Source: Azoarcus sp.
Lineage (GTDB): Bacteria; Pseudomonadota; Gammaproteobacteria; Burkholderiales; Rhodocyclaceae
Length of the DNA stretch: 18,497 nucleotides
Assembly (NCBI GenBank): GCA_023230755.1
Contig: JALNWS010000067.1
Coordinates: forward strand, 1-18,497
Direction of reading: 5' to 3'
Shown here: in pieces, positions 1-6,568 of the stretch
How the letters are laid out: each line of letters opens with the position of its first letter
Position numbering within the stretch: the stretch's first letter is position 1
Notes under the pieces: model-generated
Database searches by the model: none
Told to the model about the DNA's origin: nothing
Seen by the model: only the letters and a program-made list of their open reading frames with translations
Program-made: the position numbers and the translations under genes

Positions 1-474
1 CTTTTCCAGTTCGGTGCTTTCCGGCCCGACGAGCAAACCGACCCGACGCACGTTCGGTGCAACCGCGCTCGCAAGGCGCATGTGCCTGATCGCAGGATGA
101 TCCAGCACCATGGCAGACAACTGCGCATGAGGAAATGCTGCGCTCAGGCTCCGGTATTGGGCACGACTGACGAGCACCGACAGTATCGGTCCCCGGTATT
201 TCCTCAGAATTTCCTCTGTGGCGCGCGCGCCGACTGCCACGATTACATCTGCGTGTTCAAGGACAGCGGCATCCAGGCCTTCGTCGATGTTGCCGCCATC
301 GGAAAGCTGATGGGGGAGGGGCGCTCTGGCCAACTGAACCGCGTCGAAAAATTGCCGATGCGGACCGGATGCCTGCGACAACGCGAATGCGACATCCATC
401 GCGCATGCCGGCGCAGCAAACGCAAACAGCGAGATCACAAGCAGCAGGGCGCGCAAGCTCCAACGGTCAGGCAT
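1..474 (-). CDS. Secreted ABC-type substrate-binding-like protein (5' part only)
   Basis: An uninterrupted frame runs from an ATG at 474 off the left edge, giving 158 visible residues and no stop. Residues 1-25 form a signal peptide: MPDR, then a hydrophobic stretch (about ALLLVISLFAFAAP) ending in an ACA cleavage motif, so the product should be periplasmic. The mature part has alternating beta/alpha segments, such as ADVIVAVGARAT (residues about 83-94), ILSVLVSRAQYRS and VRRVGLLVGPES. This resembles the N-terminal lobe of ABC-type substrate-binding proteins of the uncharacterised PF04392-like group, which in Rhodocyclales often sit near TonB receptors. The family call is from general resemblance, and the ligand is unknown. 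No good Shine-Dalgarno sequence precedes the ATG, but no other in-frame start lies upstream. A perfect palindrome lies 23 bases upstream and may control it. Confidence 0.7.
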   Translation of the reverse strand, partial: MPDRWSLRALLLVISLFAFAAPACAMDVAFALSQASGPHRQFFDAVQLARAPLPHQLSDGGNIDEGLDAAVLEHADVIVAVGARATEEILRKYRGPILSVLVSRAQYRSLSAAFPHAQLSAMVLDHPAIRHMRLASAVAPNVRRVGLLVGPESTELEK

Positions 475-497
475 GAGAGGCGAGCGAACGCAGCTGT

Positions 498-516
498 TGG
501 TTAAATCTGTTAACCA
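498..516. promoter_or_regulatory. Perfect 19-bp palindrome, possible operator
   Basis: TGGTTAA, then ATCTG, then TTAACCA: two 7-bp arms around a 5-bp spacer with no mismatch. It lies 23 bp upstream of the ATG of the secreted-protein gene and has no T-tract, so an operator for a dimeric repressor or activator fits better than a terminator. The regulator is unknown. Confidence 0.45.
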
Positions 517-753
517 GGGCAGGTATGGGGGTGATCGACGTACTTCCAGGGGGGCGGTATATGCCTTGTTTCATTCTTTCGCGTATGGCCCCAGAGTGCG
601 ACTCAGGACCGGTGCACCGGGCGTGCACGCATTTATCAGATTGGGTTCCGTATCGCATCTTTTTTGATCGACAAAGGCTCTCACGGCGGAGATGCCGAGG
701 TCAAGCGATCTGTAGATCTGCTTCCGGCGCACGCATGGAAGGTCGCGCCTGTG

Positions 754-780
754 TATAATTCGCGACCGCGTGAAGTCGCG
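754..780 (+). promoter_or_regulatory. tRNA-Leu promoter (-10) and GC-rich leader
   Basis: A consensus -10 TATAAT at 754-759 is followed by a GC-rich discriminator (CGCGACCGCG), typical of stringently controlled stable-RNA promoters. No good -35 is visible at the expected spacing (around 731-736). The -10 is flanked by inverted arms GGTCGCG (741-747) and CGCGACC (761-767). The downstream arm can also pair with GTCGCG at 775-780, giving a short leader hairpin just before the mature tRNA. Confidence 0.6.
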
Positions 781-787
781 GCACCTC

Positions 788-872
788 GCGAGGGTGGCGG
801 AATTGGTAGACGCACTGGATTTAGGTTCCAGCGCCGCAAGGCGTGAGAGTTCGAGTCTCTTCCCTCGCACCA
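788..872 (+). tRNA. tRNA-Leu (anticodon UAG)
   Basis: An 85-nt class II tRNA with encoded CCA. The acceptor stem pairs GCGAGGG (788-794) with CCCTCGC (862-868), followed by ACCA at 869-872. The D-loop contains TTGGTAGA. The anticodon stem is CTGGA/TCCAG around the loop TTTAGGT, giving anticodon TAG (UAG), which reads CUN leucine codons, chiefly CUA and CUG. A long variable arm (GCGCCGCAAGGCGT region) and a T-loop TTCGAGT complete the leucine-type structure. It stands alone, with its own promoter upstream and no clear T-rich terminator downstream. Confidence 0.96.
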
Positions 873-958
873 TCCTTTCAGGCCGTTCGACGCTCAGCAC
901 GCGTTCGTTCGTTTGCCTTCGGCTGCATCGCGGCCAGTCCGGGATCGCGCAGGCACGC

Positions 959-1426
959 TCAGGTTTCGATGTCGAGGTAGAGCGTTTCCTTCAGCTCTTC
1001 CATGACGACGTAGCTTCTCGATTCCGCTGCAGATGGCAGCTGTGTCAGCAGGTCGCCGAGCAGTCGCCGGTACTCGCTCATCTCGCCGATCCGGGCCTTG
1101 ATCAGGTAATCGAAATCACCTGACACCAAGTGACACTCCATTACTTCGGGAATCGTCGTCAGTTCCTTGCGGACGCGCTCGAATACCTCGCCAGACCGGG
1201 CCGAGAGCTTGATCTCAATGAACACCAGCAAGCTCTTCCCAAGCGCCTGCGGGTTCAGGTGAGCGTGATAGCCGGTGATGACCTGGTCGCGCTCGAGTCG
1301 GCGCACGCGCTCAGTACATGGCGTCGCGGAAAGGCCAATCCGCTGAGCGAGTTCAGTCATGGAAACGCGCCCGTCTTTCTGCAGCTCAACGAGAATTTTC
1401 CGGTCAATACGATCAAAATTTTGCAT
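959..1426 (-). CDS. lrp: Lrp/AsnC-family transcriptional regulator (DadR-like)
   Basis: A 155-residue DNA-binding protein of the leucine-responsive regulator family. The N-terminal helix-turn-helix (residues about 6-50) contains DRIDRKILVELQKDGR and the signature GLSATPCTERVRRLE. The C-terminal RAM/ligand-sensing domain has LLVFIEI, ECHLVSGDFDYLIKAR and SYVVMEELKE. These segments closely track E. coli Lrp (164 aa). I chose the ATG at 1426 because the protein then begins MQNFDRIDRKIL, as the family does; the frame stays open 20 codons further. It is transcribed divergently from dadA across 133 bp. In Pseudomonas the Lrp-type DadR, divergent from dadAX, activates D-/L-alanine catabolism, so local control of dadA is the most likely role. 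That assignment is inferred from context. Confidence 0.93.
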   Translation of the reverse strand: MQNFDRIDRKILVELQKDGRVSMTELAQRIGLSATPCTERVRRLERDQVITGYHAHLNPQALGKSLLVFIEIKLSARSGEVFERVRKELTTIPEVMECHLVSGDFDYLIKARIGEMSEYRRLLGDLLTQLPSAAESRSYVVMEELKETLYLDIET

Positions 1427-1559
1427 TTCACTACCCGATAATGCAATTGGCATTATTGCAGGGAATTTCACTGCTTTATTAACCAACTACAATGCCTTTC
1501 ACTGCAATTCAATCACTAAACTAGCGAAATTCTACAGCATTGAGTTCAGGAGAAAGGTC
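1427..1559. promoter_or_regulatory. Divergent lrp-dadA control region with repeats
   Basis: This is AT-rich relative to the flanking genes. It contains a 15-bp dyad AATGC-AATTG-GCATT (1440-1454), which matches the length and symmetry of Lrp-family sites. It also has direct repeats of TTTCACTGC at 1466-1474 and 1497-1505, 31 bp (about three helical turns) apart. A partial third copy, TTTCACTA, lies at 1426-1433 across the lrp start codon. Phased sites of this kind suit an octameric or hexadecameric Lrp protein. Binding is inferred. Confidence 0.55.
1466..1493 (+). promoter_or_regulatory. Candidate dadA promoter
   Basis: A -10-like TACAAT lies at 1488-1493 with a weak -35-like TTTCAC at 1466-1471 (16-bp spacer). 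The -35 coincides with the first TTTCACTGC repeat, so a regulator bound there would touch RNA polymerase directly. The -35 is poor, which suits an activated promoter. The assignment is tentative. Confidence 0.35.
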
Positions 1560-2861
1560 ATGCGTGTTCTGGTTCTCGGCAGCGGCGTGGTTGGCACGAC
1601 AACCGCCTATTTTCTTGCACGTGCAGGAGCCAAGGTGACGGTTATCGATCGACAGCCAGCGCCAGCCATGGAAACCAGTTTTGCTAACGCTGGACAGGTT
1701 TCTCCTGGCTATTCGACGCCGTGGGCGGCGCCGGGAATTCCCCTGAAAGCGTTCAAGTGGCTTTTTCAACGTCATGCGCCGCTGGCCATTCGTGCCGATG
1801 GCAGCCTGTTCCAGTTGCGCTGGATGATGGAGATGCTCCGCAACTGTACCGCTGAACGTTACGCTGAAAACAAGGCGCGAATGATGCGTCTGTCCGAGTA
1901 CAGCCGTGACTGCTTGCGCATGCTGCGCAGCGATACCGGACTGCACTATGAAGAGCGCAGCAAGGGAACGCTCCAGTTGTTCCGTTCAAGCGCGCAGCTT
2001 GAAGCTGCACGACAGGACATCCGCGTACTTGAGGAGTTCGGCGTTCCGTTCGAACTCCTCGATCGGGACGGGCTTATTCGTGCGGAGCCGGCCCTTGCCC
2101 GGGCTGACGCGCAACTGGTCGGCGGCTTGCGTCTGCCCAATGACGAGACGGGCGACTGTCAGCTGTTCACGACCCGCCTTGCAGAGATGGCTCGCGACCT
2201 GGGCGTCGAATACCGCTTTGGCGTCTCCGTCGATGAAATTCTGACCGGTGGTGGCGGAATCATCGGTGTCCGCGCGGGCGATGAAGTCGTTTCGGCAGAT
2301 CGCTACGTACTGGCCCTTGGCAGCTATTCGCGCAAGCTGCTCACCCCGTTGGGACTGGATCTGCCGGTGTATCCGCTGAAGGGCTACTCCCTGACGATCC
2401 CGCTCGCCGACGAGCGCGCAGCCCCCGTGTCGACCGTGCTGGACGAGACCTACAAGGTTGCAATCACCCGTTTCGATCAACGGATCAGGGTAGGGGGGAT
2501 GGCCGAACTCGGCGGTTTCGATCTCGGCTTGAATCCGCGCCGTCGCGAGACCCTGGAGATGGTTGTTGGCAGCCTTTTTGGGGGCTGCGGAGACCTGTCA
2601 ACTGCGGAGTTCTGGACCGGATTGCGCCCGATGACCCCCGACGGCACGCCGATTGTCGGTGCAACCGCGTACCCCGACCTGTTCATCAATACCGGCCATG
2701 GCACCCTCGGCTGGACCATGGCATGCGGTTCCGGCCAGTTGCTGGCCGATGTCATCACCGGACGCCAGCCGGCGATCCGTCACGATGACCTGGCAATCTC
2801 GCGCTACAGCAAGAAGCCGTCACGCAACAGCAAACACGTGAACCTGCAACCCGCAGGCTAA
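1560..2861 (+). CDS. dadA: D-amino acid dehydrogenase, small subunit type (DadA)
   Basis: A 433-residue FAD-dependent dehydrogenase; E. coli DadA has 432. It oxidatively deaminates D-amino acids, mainly D-alanine to pyruvate and ammonia, and passes electrons to the respiratory chain at the inner membrane. The N-terminus is a Rossmann dinucleotide fold: MRVLVLGSGVVG, with GxGxxG at residues 7-12 and the beta-2 acidic end VIDRQ. SFANAGQVSPGYSTPWAAPG follows, a DadA-type segment. The C-terminal FAD-contacting region is TGLRPMTPDGTPIVG followed by NTGHGTLGWTMACGSG. The ATG at 1560 is preceded by a good AGGAGA ribosome site 7 bases upstream; the frame is open further 5' but that part is the lrp shadow. 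No alanine racemase (dadX) lies downstream, unlike the Pseudomonas dad operon; rluA converges after 24 bp. Confidence 0.95.
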   Translation: MRVLVLGSGVVGTTTAYFLARAGAKVTVIDRQPAPAMETSFANAGQVSPGYSTPWAAPGIPLKAFKWLFQRHAPLAIRADGSLFQLRWMMEMLRNCTAERYAENKARMMRLSEYSRDCLRMLRSDTGLHYEERSKGTLQLFRSSAQLEAARQDIRVLEEFGVPFELLDRDGLIRAEPALARADAQLVGGLRLPNDETGDCQLFTTRLAEMARDLGVEYRFGVSVDEILTGGGGIIGVRAGDEVVSADRYVLALGSYSRKLLTPLGLDLPVYPLKGYSLTIPLADERAAPVSTVLDETYKVAITRFDQRIRVGGMAELGGFDLGLNPRRRETLEMVVGSLFGGCGDLSTAEFWTGLRPMTPDGTPIVGATAYPDLFINTGHGTLGWTMACGSGQLLADVITGRQPAIRHDDLAISRYSKKPSRNSKHVNLQPAG

Positions 2862-2885
2862 GTCTGCCGCCTGCTGCAACACGGT

Positions 2886-3545
2886 TCAGAAAGGGGGCTT
2901 GTGTTCAAAAGTTAATGGGCGCCCGCTGTCCGGATGTTTCAGCTCAAGACTGGATGCGTGCAGATGCAGACGTCCAGTCTTGTTCGTTGCAGGTGTGCCA
3001 TAGAGCGCGTCGCCCAGGATGGGATGCCCCAGCGTCATCATGTGCACTCGCAGCTGATGTGTGCGACCGGTGACCGGTTTGAGTTCGAGCCGTGTTGAAA
3101 AACTATCGGGATCGCGTGCGCAGACACGAAAGTGGGTCATCGATGGCTTGCCGATCTCGTAGTCCACTCTCTGAAGCGGCCGATTCGGCCAGTCGGCGAT
3201 CAGGGGGTAGTCGAGCGTGCCTTCGTCACTGGGCACAATTCCGTGGACGACCGCCACGTAGCGTTTCTGCACCTCACGCTCCTGAAACAGGATGCTCAGT
3301 CGCCGGTGCGCGACCGGATTGCGGGCGAGCACGATCAGGCCCGAAGTCTCCATGTCGAGCCGATGGACGATCAAGGCGTCGGAGAAATCGAGCTGCACCC
3401 GCGAGATGAGGCAGTCAGCCTTGTCTGCGCCACGACCGGGGACCGACAGCAAGCCACCCGGTTTCGCCACCACCAGCATCGAAGCGTCGATATGAAGGTA
3501 GTCCAGTGGCTGGGGTGGCGGTGGCGAATATGATGCTGAGTTCAT
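2886..3545 (-). CDS. rluA: RluA-type dual-specificity pseudouridine synthase (23S rRNA/tRNA)
   Basis: 219 residues, exactly the length of E. coli RluA, which isomerises U746 of 23S rRNA and U32 of several tRNAs. The catalytic motif HRLDMETSGL places the nucleophile at Asp64, the E. coli position. RluA-specific segments follow: YPLIADWPNRPLQRVDYE, GKPSMTHF, then the C-terminal TGRTHQLRVHMMTLGHPILGD motif. I chose the ATG at 3545, giving MNSASYSPP. The open frame continues to a TTG at 3635, but that would add 30 unconserved residues. The ribosome site is weak. It converges with dadA, and a plausible promoter lies at 3654-3681. Substrate assignment follows from the close family match. Confidence 0.92.
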   Translation of the reverse strand: MNSASYSPPPPQPLDYLHIDASMLVVAKPGGLLSVPGRGADKADCLISRVQLDFSDALIVHRLDMETSGLIVLARNPVAHRRLSILFQEREVQKRYVAVVHGIVPSDEGTLDYPLIADWPNRPLQRVDYEIGKPSMTHFRVCARDPDSFSTRLELKPVTGRTHQLRVHMMTLGHPILGDALYGTPATNKTGRLHLHASSLELKHPDSGRPLTFEHKPPF

Positions 3546-3653
3546 GCCCGGAAGTCGCTGCGCGTATGCGGGGGCAGATTGTCGCCGCGAACCGCGCGCA
3601 GAGTAAATCGCATTTTTCGAATCCGGCAGACACAACCCACAACCCCCTGAGCT

Positions 3654-3681
3654 ATAACAACCATAATGTGTATTATGTAAA
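3654..3681 (-). promoter_or_regulatory. Candidate rluA promoter with overlapping palindrome
   Basis: Read on the minus strand, a -35-like TTTACA (3681-3676) and a -10-like TGTTAT (3659-3654) are separated by 16 bp. The spacer and the edge of the -35 are filled by a perfect palindrome CATAAT-GTGT-ATTATG (3662-3677). This is a typical position for a repressor operator or a bent AT-rich promoter element. The stretch is strikingly AT-rich against its surroundings. Function is inferred. Confidence 0.45.
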
Positions 3682-3764
3682 CTTAACTAATAATCGAATC
3701 GAGCAAGGCGTGAGACTCGATCGCCTGTTCCTGACAGACCATGAGTGGAACTTTGCAAGACCAA

Positions 3765-3782
3765 CCCAGTAAAACTACTGGG
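3765..3782. terminator. Short hairpin after the small membrane protein gene
   Basis: CCCAGTA-AAAC-TACTGGG forms a perfect 7-bp stem with a 4-base loop, 16 bases past the stop of the leftward gene at 3799. Read leftward it is followed only by TTGGTCTTGC, not a run of Ts. It is therefore a weak terminator or an RNA 3'-end stabiliser rather than a strong intrinsic terminator. Confidence 0.4.
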
Positions 3783-3798
3783 CACAAAGAGTACGCAA

Positions 3799-4041
3799 TC
3801 AGCGAGAGCGGTCTTTCTCAAGCCTTGAAAAGGCTCGTGACCTAGCCTCACGCTCACTAAGACCGGGTGAAAGTTTAAGCTCATAGGCAATCAAACGAGC
3901 CGCCTTTCCACGGTCACCGAAGCACGCCCTAACCAGGGGATCCACTCCCGAAGACGACTTCGAGCGTTTCAGAAGAAGAACTGCAAGAAGGATCAGAAAG
4001 AGAGTCGCCAGTGCGACTGAAATGCCCAAGGTTGACTCCAC
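3799..4041 (-). CDS. Small single-pass membrane protein, unknown function
   Basis: 80 residues if started at the GTG at 4041, which has a strong ribosome site (GAGGGG, 6 bases away). A TTG start at 4089 would add 16 residues but overlaps the hairpin at 4070-4087, so I prefer the GTG. Residues about 5-24 (LGISVALATLFLILLAVLLL) form one membrane helix. A basic stop-transfer KRSK and a charged cytoplasmic tail (about residues 25-80, with DPLVRACFGDRGKAARLIAYE and LSEREARSRAFSRLEKD) follow. I do not recognise a family. It lies 67 bp downstream of radA on the same strand and probably shares its transcript. It uses AGG, CGA and CTT codons more than its neighbours do. That it is a real gene rests on the ribosome site and the helix. 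Confidence 0.65.
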   Translation of the reverse strand: MESTLGISVALATLFLILLAVLLLKRSKSSSGVDPLVRACFGDRGKAARLIAYELKLSPGLSEREARSRAFSRLEKDRSR

Positions 4042-4069
4042 AAAGCGCCCCTCTTGAAGGTTTATCCGT

Positions 4070-4087
4070 GGCACGGGAGACCGTGCC
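4070..4087. terminator. Hairpin between radA and small membrane gene
   Basis: GGCACGG-GAGA-CCGTGCC makes a perfect 7-bp GC-rich stem with a 4-base loop, 21 bases past the radA stop. No T-tract follows on the minus strand (ACGGATAAACC), so it may pause or partly terminate transcription, or mark an mRNA processing point. It would separate radA expression levels from the downstream gene. Confidence 0.4.
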
Positions 4088-4108
4088 AATCTCTAAGCGG
4101 ACCAGGAC

Positions 4109-5485
4109 TCACTCACTCAAGCCCTTCGCCACTTCGAGTGCTTGGTCGATGCGTTCCACCGCATGAATTTCCATTCCCTCGATCGGATGCCGCGGCATGT
4201 TCGCCTTCGGGACAATCGCAGTGTCGAACCCGAGCTTTGCCGCTTCCTTCAGGCGCTCCTGTCCTCTTGGTGCCGGACGAATCTCGCCCGCGAGTCCCAC
4301 TTCACCAAAAACGGCGAGTCCTCGCTTCAGCGGCCGGTCACGCAGCGAGGAAACGGTCGCCAGCAGGATCGCCAGGTCGGCTGCAGGCTCGGTGATCTTG
4401 ACCCCGCCCACCGCATTCACGAACACGTCCTGATCAAAGCAGACGATTCCCGCATGTCGGTGCATGACCGCGAGCAGCATCGCCAGCCGGGTCTGCTCCA
4501 GGCCGACCGAGAGCCTGCGAGGGTTTGGACTCTGTGCGCCATCGACCAGCGCCTGGATCTCAACCAGCAAGGGCCGTGTTCCTTCCTGGGTGACGAGTAC
4601 GCAGCTGCCAGAGACCTGCTCTGCGTGCTGCGACAGAAACAGCGCTGACGGATTGGAGACTCCCCTCAGGCCGCGATCGGTCATCGCGAATACGCCGAGT
4701 TCGTTGACTGCGCCAAAGCGGTTCTTGAACGCCCGTACGAGGCGGAAACTCGAATGACTGTCCCCCTCGAAGTACAGCACGGTGTCGACGATGTGTTCGA
4801 GCACACGCGGACCGGCCAAGGTGCCATCCTTGGTGACATGTCCGACGAGAATCAGCGTCGTCCCACTTTGCTTTGCAAAACGTGTGAGCTGCGCGGCACA
4901 CTCCCTCACCTGCCCGACCGAGCCCGGCGCCGACTGCAGACTTTCGGAGTACACGGTCTGAATCGAGTCGATTACCGCAACCCTGGGCGCAGCCGTTTTG
5001 AGCGTATCAAGAATGCGTTCCAGGTTGATTTCCGCAAGCAGTTGCAGTTCGCCTGCCTGCAACTGCAGGCGCTGAGCCCGCAACGCAACCTGTTCGCCGG
5101 ACTCTTCGCCGCTGACATACACCACTGGATGCGTCGCGGCGAGATGGCACAGCGCTTGTAACAAAAGCGTGGATTTGCCGATGCCGGGGTCGCCGCCAAT
5201 AAGCACCACTCCGCCCGCAACCAGTCCGCCACCCAGCACTCGGTCGGACTCTTCGATGCCGGTCGGGGTTCTGGGTTCTTCTCGGGGCTGCAGTGAGGAC
5301 AGGGGCTGGAGTCTGGATGCAGCCCCTGCAAGCGCAGCGAAACGGCTGGGCGCCGCCCCTCCCCCGCGCTCGATGATGGTTTCAGTCAGCGTGTTCCATG
5401 CGTGGCACTGCGGACACTGGCCCTGCCAGCGAGGTGTCTGCGCACCGCACGCGGAGCATACGTATGCCGACTTGGCTTTCGCCAT
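4109..5485 (-). CDS. radA: DNA repair protein RadA
   Basis: 458 residues (E. coli 460). RadA is a RecA-like ATPase that drives branch migration of recombination intermediates. Domains in order: an N-terminal C4 zinc finger with Cys10, Cys13, Cys24 and Cys27; a RecA-type ATPase with Walker A GGDPGIGKST (97-106) and Walker B VAVIDSIQ (about 169-176); the RadA-specific KNRFG motif (254-258); and a Lon-protease-like C-terminal domain from about residue 280 (VFVNAVGGVKITEPAADLAI, FGEVGLAGEIRP). The ATG at 5485 overlaps the stop of the upstream lysR gene by one base (TGATG), with AGGGG 8 bases before it. radA is therefore translationally coupled to lysR. All catalytic motifs are intact. Confidence 0.97.
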   Translation of the reverse strand: MAKAKSAYVCSACGAQTPRWQGQCPQCHAWNTLTETIIERGGGAAPSRFAALAGAASRLQPLSSLQPREEPRTPTGIEESDRVLGGGLVAGGVVLIGGDPGIGKSTLLLQALCHLAATHPVVYVSGEESGEQVALRAQRLQLQAGELQLLAEINLERILDTLKTAAPRVAVIDSIQTVYSESLQSAPGSVGQVRECAAQLTRFAKQSGTTLILVGHVTKDGTLAGPRVLEHIVDTVLYFEGDSHSSFRLVRAFKNRFGAVNELGVFAMTDRGLRGVSNPSALFLSQHAEQVSGSCVLVTQEGTRPLLVEIQALVDGAQSPNPRRLSVGLEQTRLAMLLAVMHRHAGIVCFDQDVFVNAVGGVKITEPAADLAILLATVSSLRDRPLKRGLAVFGEVGLAGEIRPAPRGQERLKEAAKLGFDTAIVPKANMPRHPIEGMEIHAVERIDQALEVAKGLSE

Positions 5486-6423
5486 CAGGCAAGCCCCTGC
5501 TCTGCGGCACGGGCCGCCACCGCGGTGGCCATCTCCGTGAGCTCGGCGCAGGCGTGCTCTGCAAAGGTGGTGATCAGGCGCGAGCGGAACTTGTCACGCG
5601 GGATGATGACTTCAAGTGGCGTGTAAAGCCGGGGCTCAAGGGGGATGCCGACCAGTTTGTTCTCCCGAAGATCGCGCAGGATTGCAGCGCGAGACGCAAT
5701 CGCGTAACCCATCCCCTCTGCTGCAAGGTGCTTCACCGTAGCCAGACTGCCGAGTTCGGCACAGATGTTGATCTCGCTCATTGGCACGCCGGCGGCTTCA
5801 AAGAACTGCTCTGCGAGCTCCCTGATCGCGTTGCCGGGGTCGCGGGTGATGAAAGGGTATTCGATCAGGTCTCCGGCCTTCAGTGATTTCGCCTTAGCCA
5901 GGGGGTGTGCGGGTGTGCAGATAACCAGCAGGTCGTCCTGGGCCGCGCTGAAACGCTCGATTGCGGGCTGATCGGAGACGATCTCGATCAGGCCGATATC
6001 GAGATCACGCGCCGCAACGCGATCTTCCGTGAGCTGGGAGTTACCCACCACGACCCTCGGAACCACCCGCGGGAAGCGTCGTTTGAAGCTCTCGAGCAGG
6101 CGCGGCAGCCAGTAGGCGGCGATCGTGGTGCTGGTGCCAATGTTGATGGCGCCAGACAATTCGTCCGTCAATTCCGACACGCGCGACTCAAGCTCGTCCG
6201 ACAGGCCAAGGATGCGCTCGGCGTACGCCAGCACAAGCTCGCCGGTCGGGGTTAGTGAGATGTGTCCATGACCGCGTTCAAGGAGCCGGGTATTGAAGTG
6301 TTCTTCCAGCTGCTTGATCTGGAAGGTCACTGCGGGCTGTGTCATGAACAAATGTTCGGCCGCACGCGTAAACGAGCCGTGCTTTGCCACAGCGTGAAAA
6401 ACCTGCAACCTACGATCTGCCAT
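5485..6423 (-). CDS. LysR-family transcriptional regulator
   Basis: 312 residues, normal for the family. The winged helix-turn-helix occupies residues about 1-60 (FHAVAKHGSFTRAAEHLFMT, QPAVTFQIKQLEEHF, LLERGHGHISLTPTGE). A linker helix and an effector-binding periplasmic-binding-protein-like domain follow (GAINIGTSTTIAAYWLP, RDLDIGLIEI, AAEGMGYAIASRAAI). The effector is not predictable from sequence. The gene diverges from lplT, and a symmetrical T-N11-A site sits 10-24 bp upstream of its own start. Autoregulation and control of lplT are therefore the natural guesses. The stop overlaps the radA start, so a repair gene would share its transcript. The ribosome site is poor; the ATG is set by the conserved N-terminus ADRRLQVFHAV. 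Confidence 0.93.
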   Translation of the reverse strand: MADRRLQVFHAVAKHGSFTRAAEHLFMTQPAVTFQIKQLEEHFNTRLLERGHGHISLTPTGELVLAYAERILGLSDELESRVSELTDELSGAINIGTSTTIAAYWLPRLLESFKRRFPRVVPRVVVGNSQLTEDRVAARDLDIGLIEIVSDQPAIERFSAAQDDLLVICTPAHPLAKAKSLKAGDLIEYPFITRDPGNAIRELAEQFFEAAGVPMSEINICAELGSLATVKHLAAEGMGYAIASRAAILRDLRENKLVGIPLEPRLYTPLEVIIPRDKFRSRLITTFAEHACAELTEMATAVAARAAEQGLA

Positions 6424-6432
6424 GATTATTCA

Positions 6433-6447
6433 ATAAACCTTGTTTAT
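6433..6447. promoter_or_regulatory. LysR-type T-N11-A operator
   Basis: ATAAAC-CTT-GTTTAT is a perfect 15-bp dyad containing the LysR signature T-N11-A (TAAACCTTGTTTA). It lies 10-24 bp upstream of the lysR start and about 120 bp upstream of lplT, in the shared divergent region. This is the classic autoregulatory position. Which regulator binds it is inferred from location. Confidence 0.6.
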
Positions 6448-6502
6448 ATGGAGGATTACACCACAGATCACGTTTCAACTCACCCCGGTTTGCGCAAGGT
6501 CG

Positions 6503-6531
6503 TAACAAGTTTCTTCCCTTCGTGATATAAA
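6503..6531 (+). promoter_or_regulatory. Tentative lplT promoter
   Basis: A -10-like TATAAA at 6526-6531 lies 38 bp before the lplT ATG. The hexamer at proper spacing (TAACAA, 6503-6508) is only a poor -35, consistent with an activator-dependent promoter. Weak evidence. Confidence 0.3.
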
Positions 6532-6568
6532 CCGCGCTTCCGCTAACGCGACGGTGTGTACCGCAACG

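Larger units (their letters stand above)
475..787. other. Noncoding interval between secreted protein gene and tRNA-Leu
   Basis: These 313 bases separate the divergent partial gene and the tRNA. Short open frames here on both strands have no ribosome binding site and no recognisable protein, so I treat the interval as noncoding. What it holds is a 19-bp palindrome (498-516), the tRNA promoter (-10 at 754-759) and inverted repeats around that promoter (741-780). I see nothing recognisable between about 520 and 740. Confidence 0.6.

Noticed and set aside
571..900. A 109-codon leftward open frame over the tRNA region
   Set aside because: It runs through the tRNA-Leu gene and its promoter, so it is unlikely to be coding.
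2853..2874. Weak inverted repeat GCAGGC/GCCTGC across the dadA stop, between the convergent genes
   Set aside because: Only a 6-bp stem with a 10-base loop and no T-run on either strand, so I do not call a terminator.
3741..3845. A 34-codon rightward open frame starting MSGTLQDQPSK
   Set aside because: No ribosome site; it overlaps the 3' end of the opposing small membrane gene and spans the hairpin at 3765-3782.
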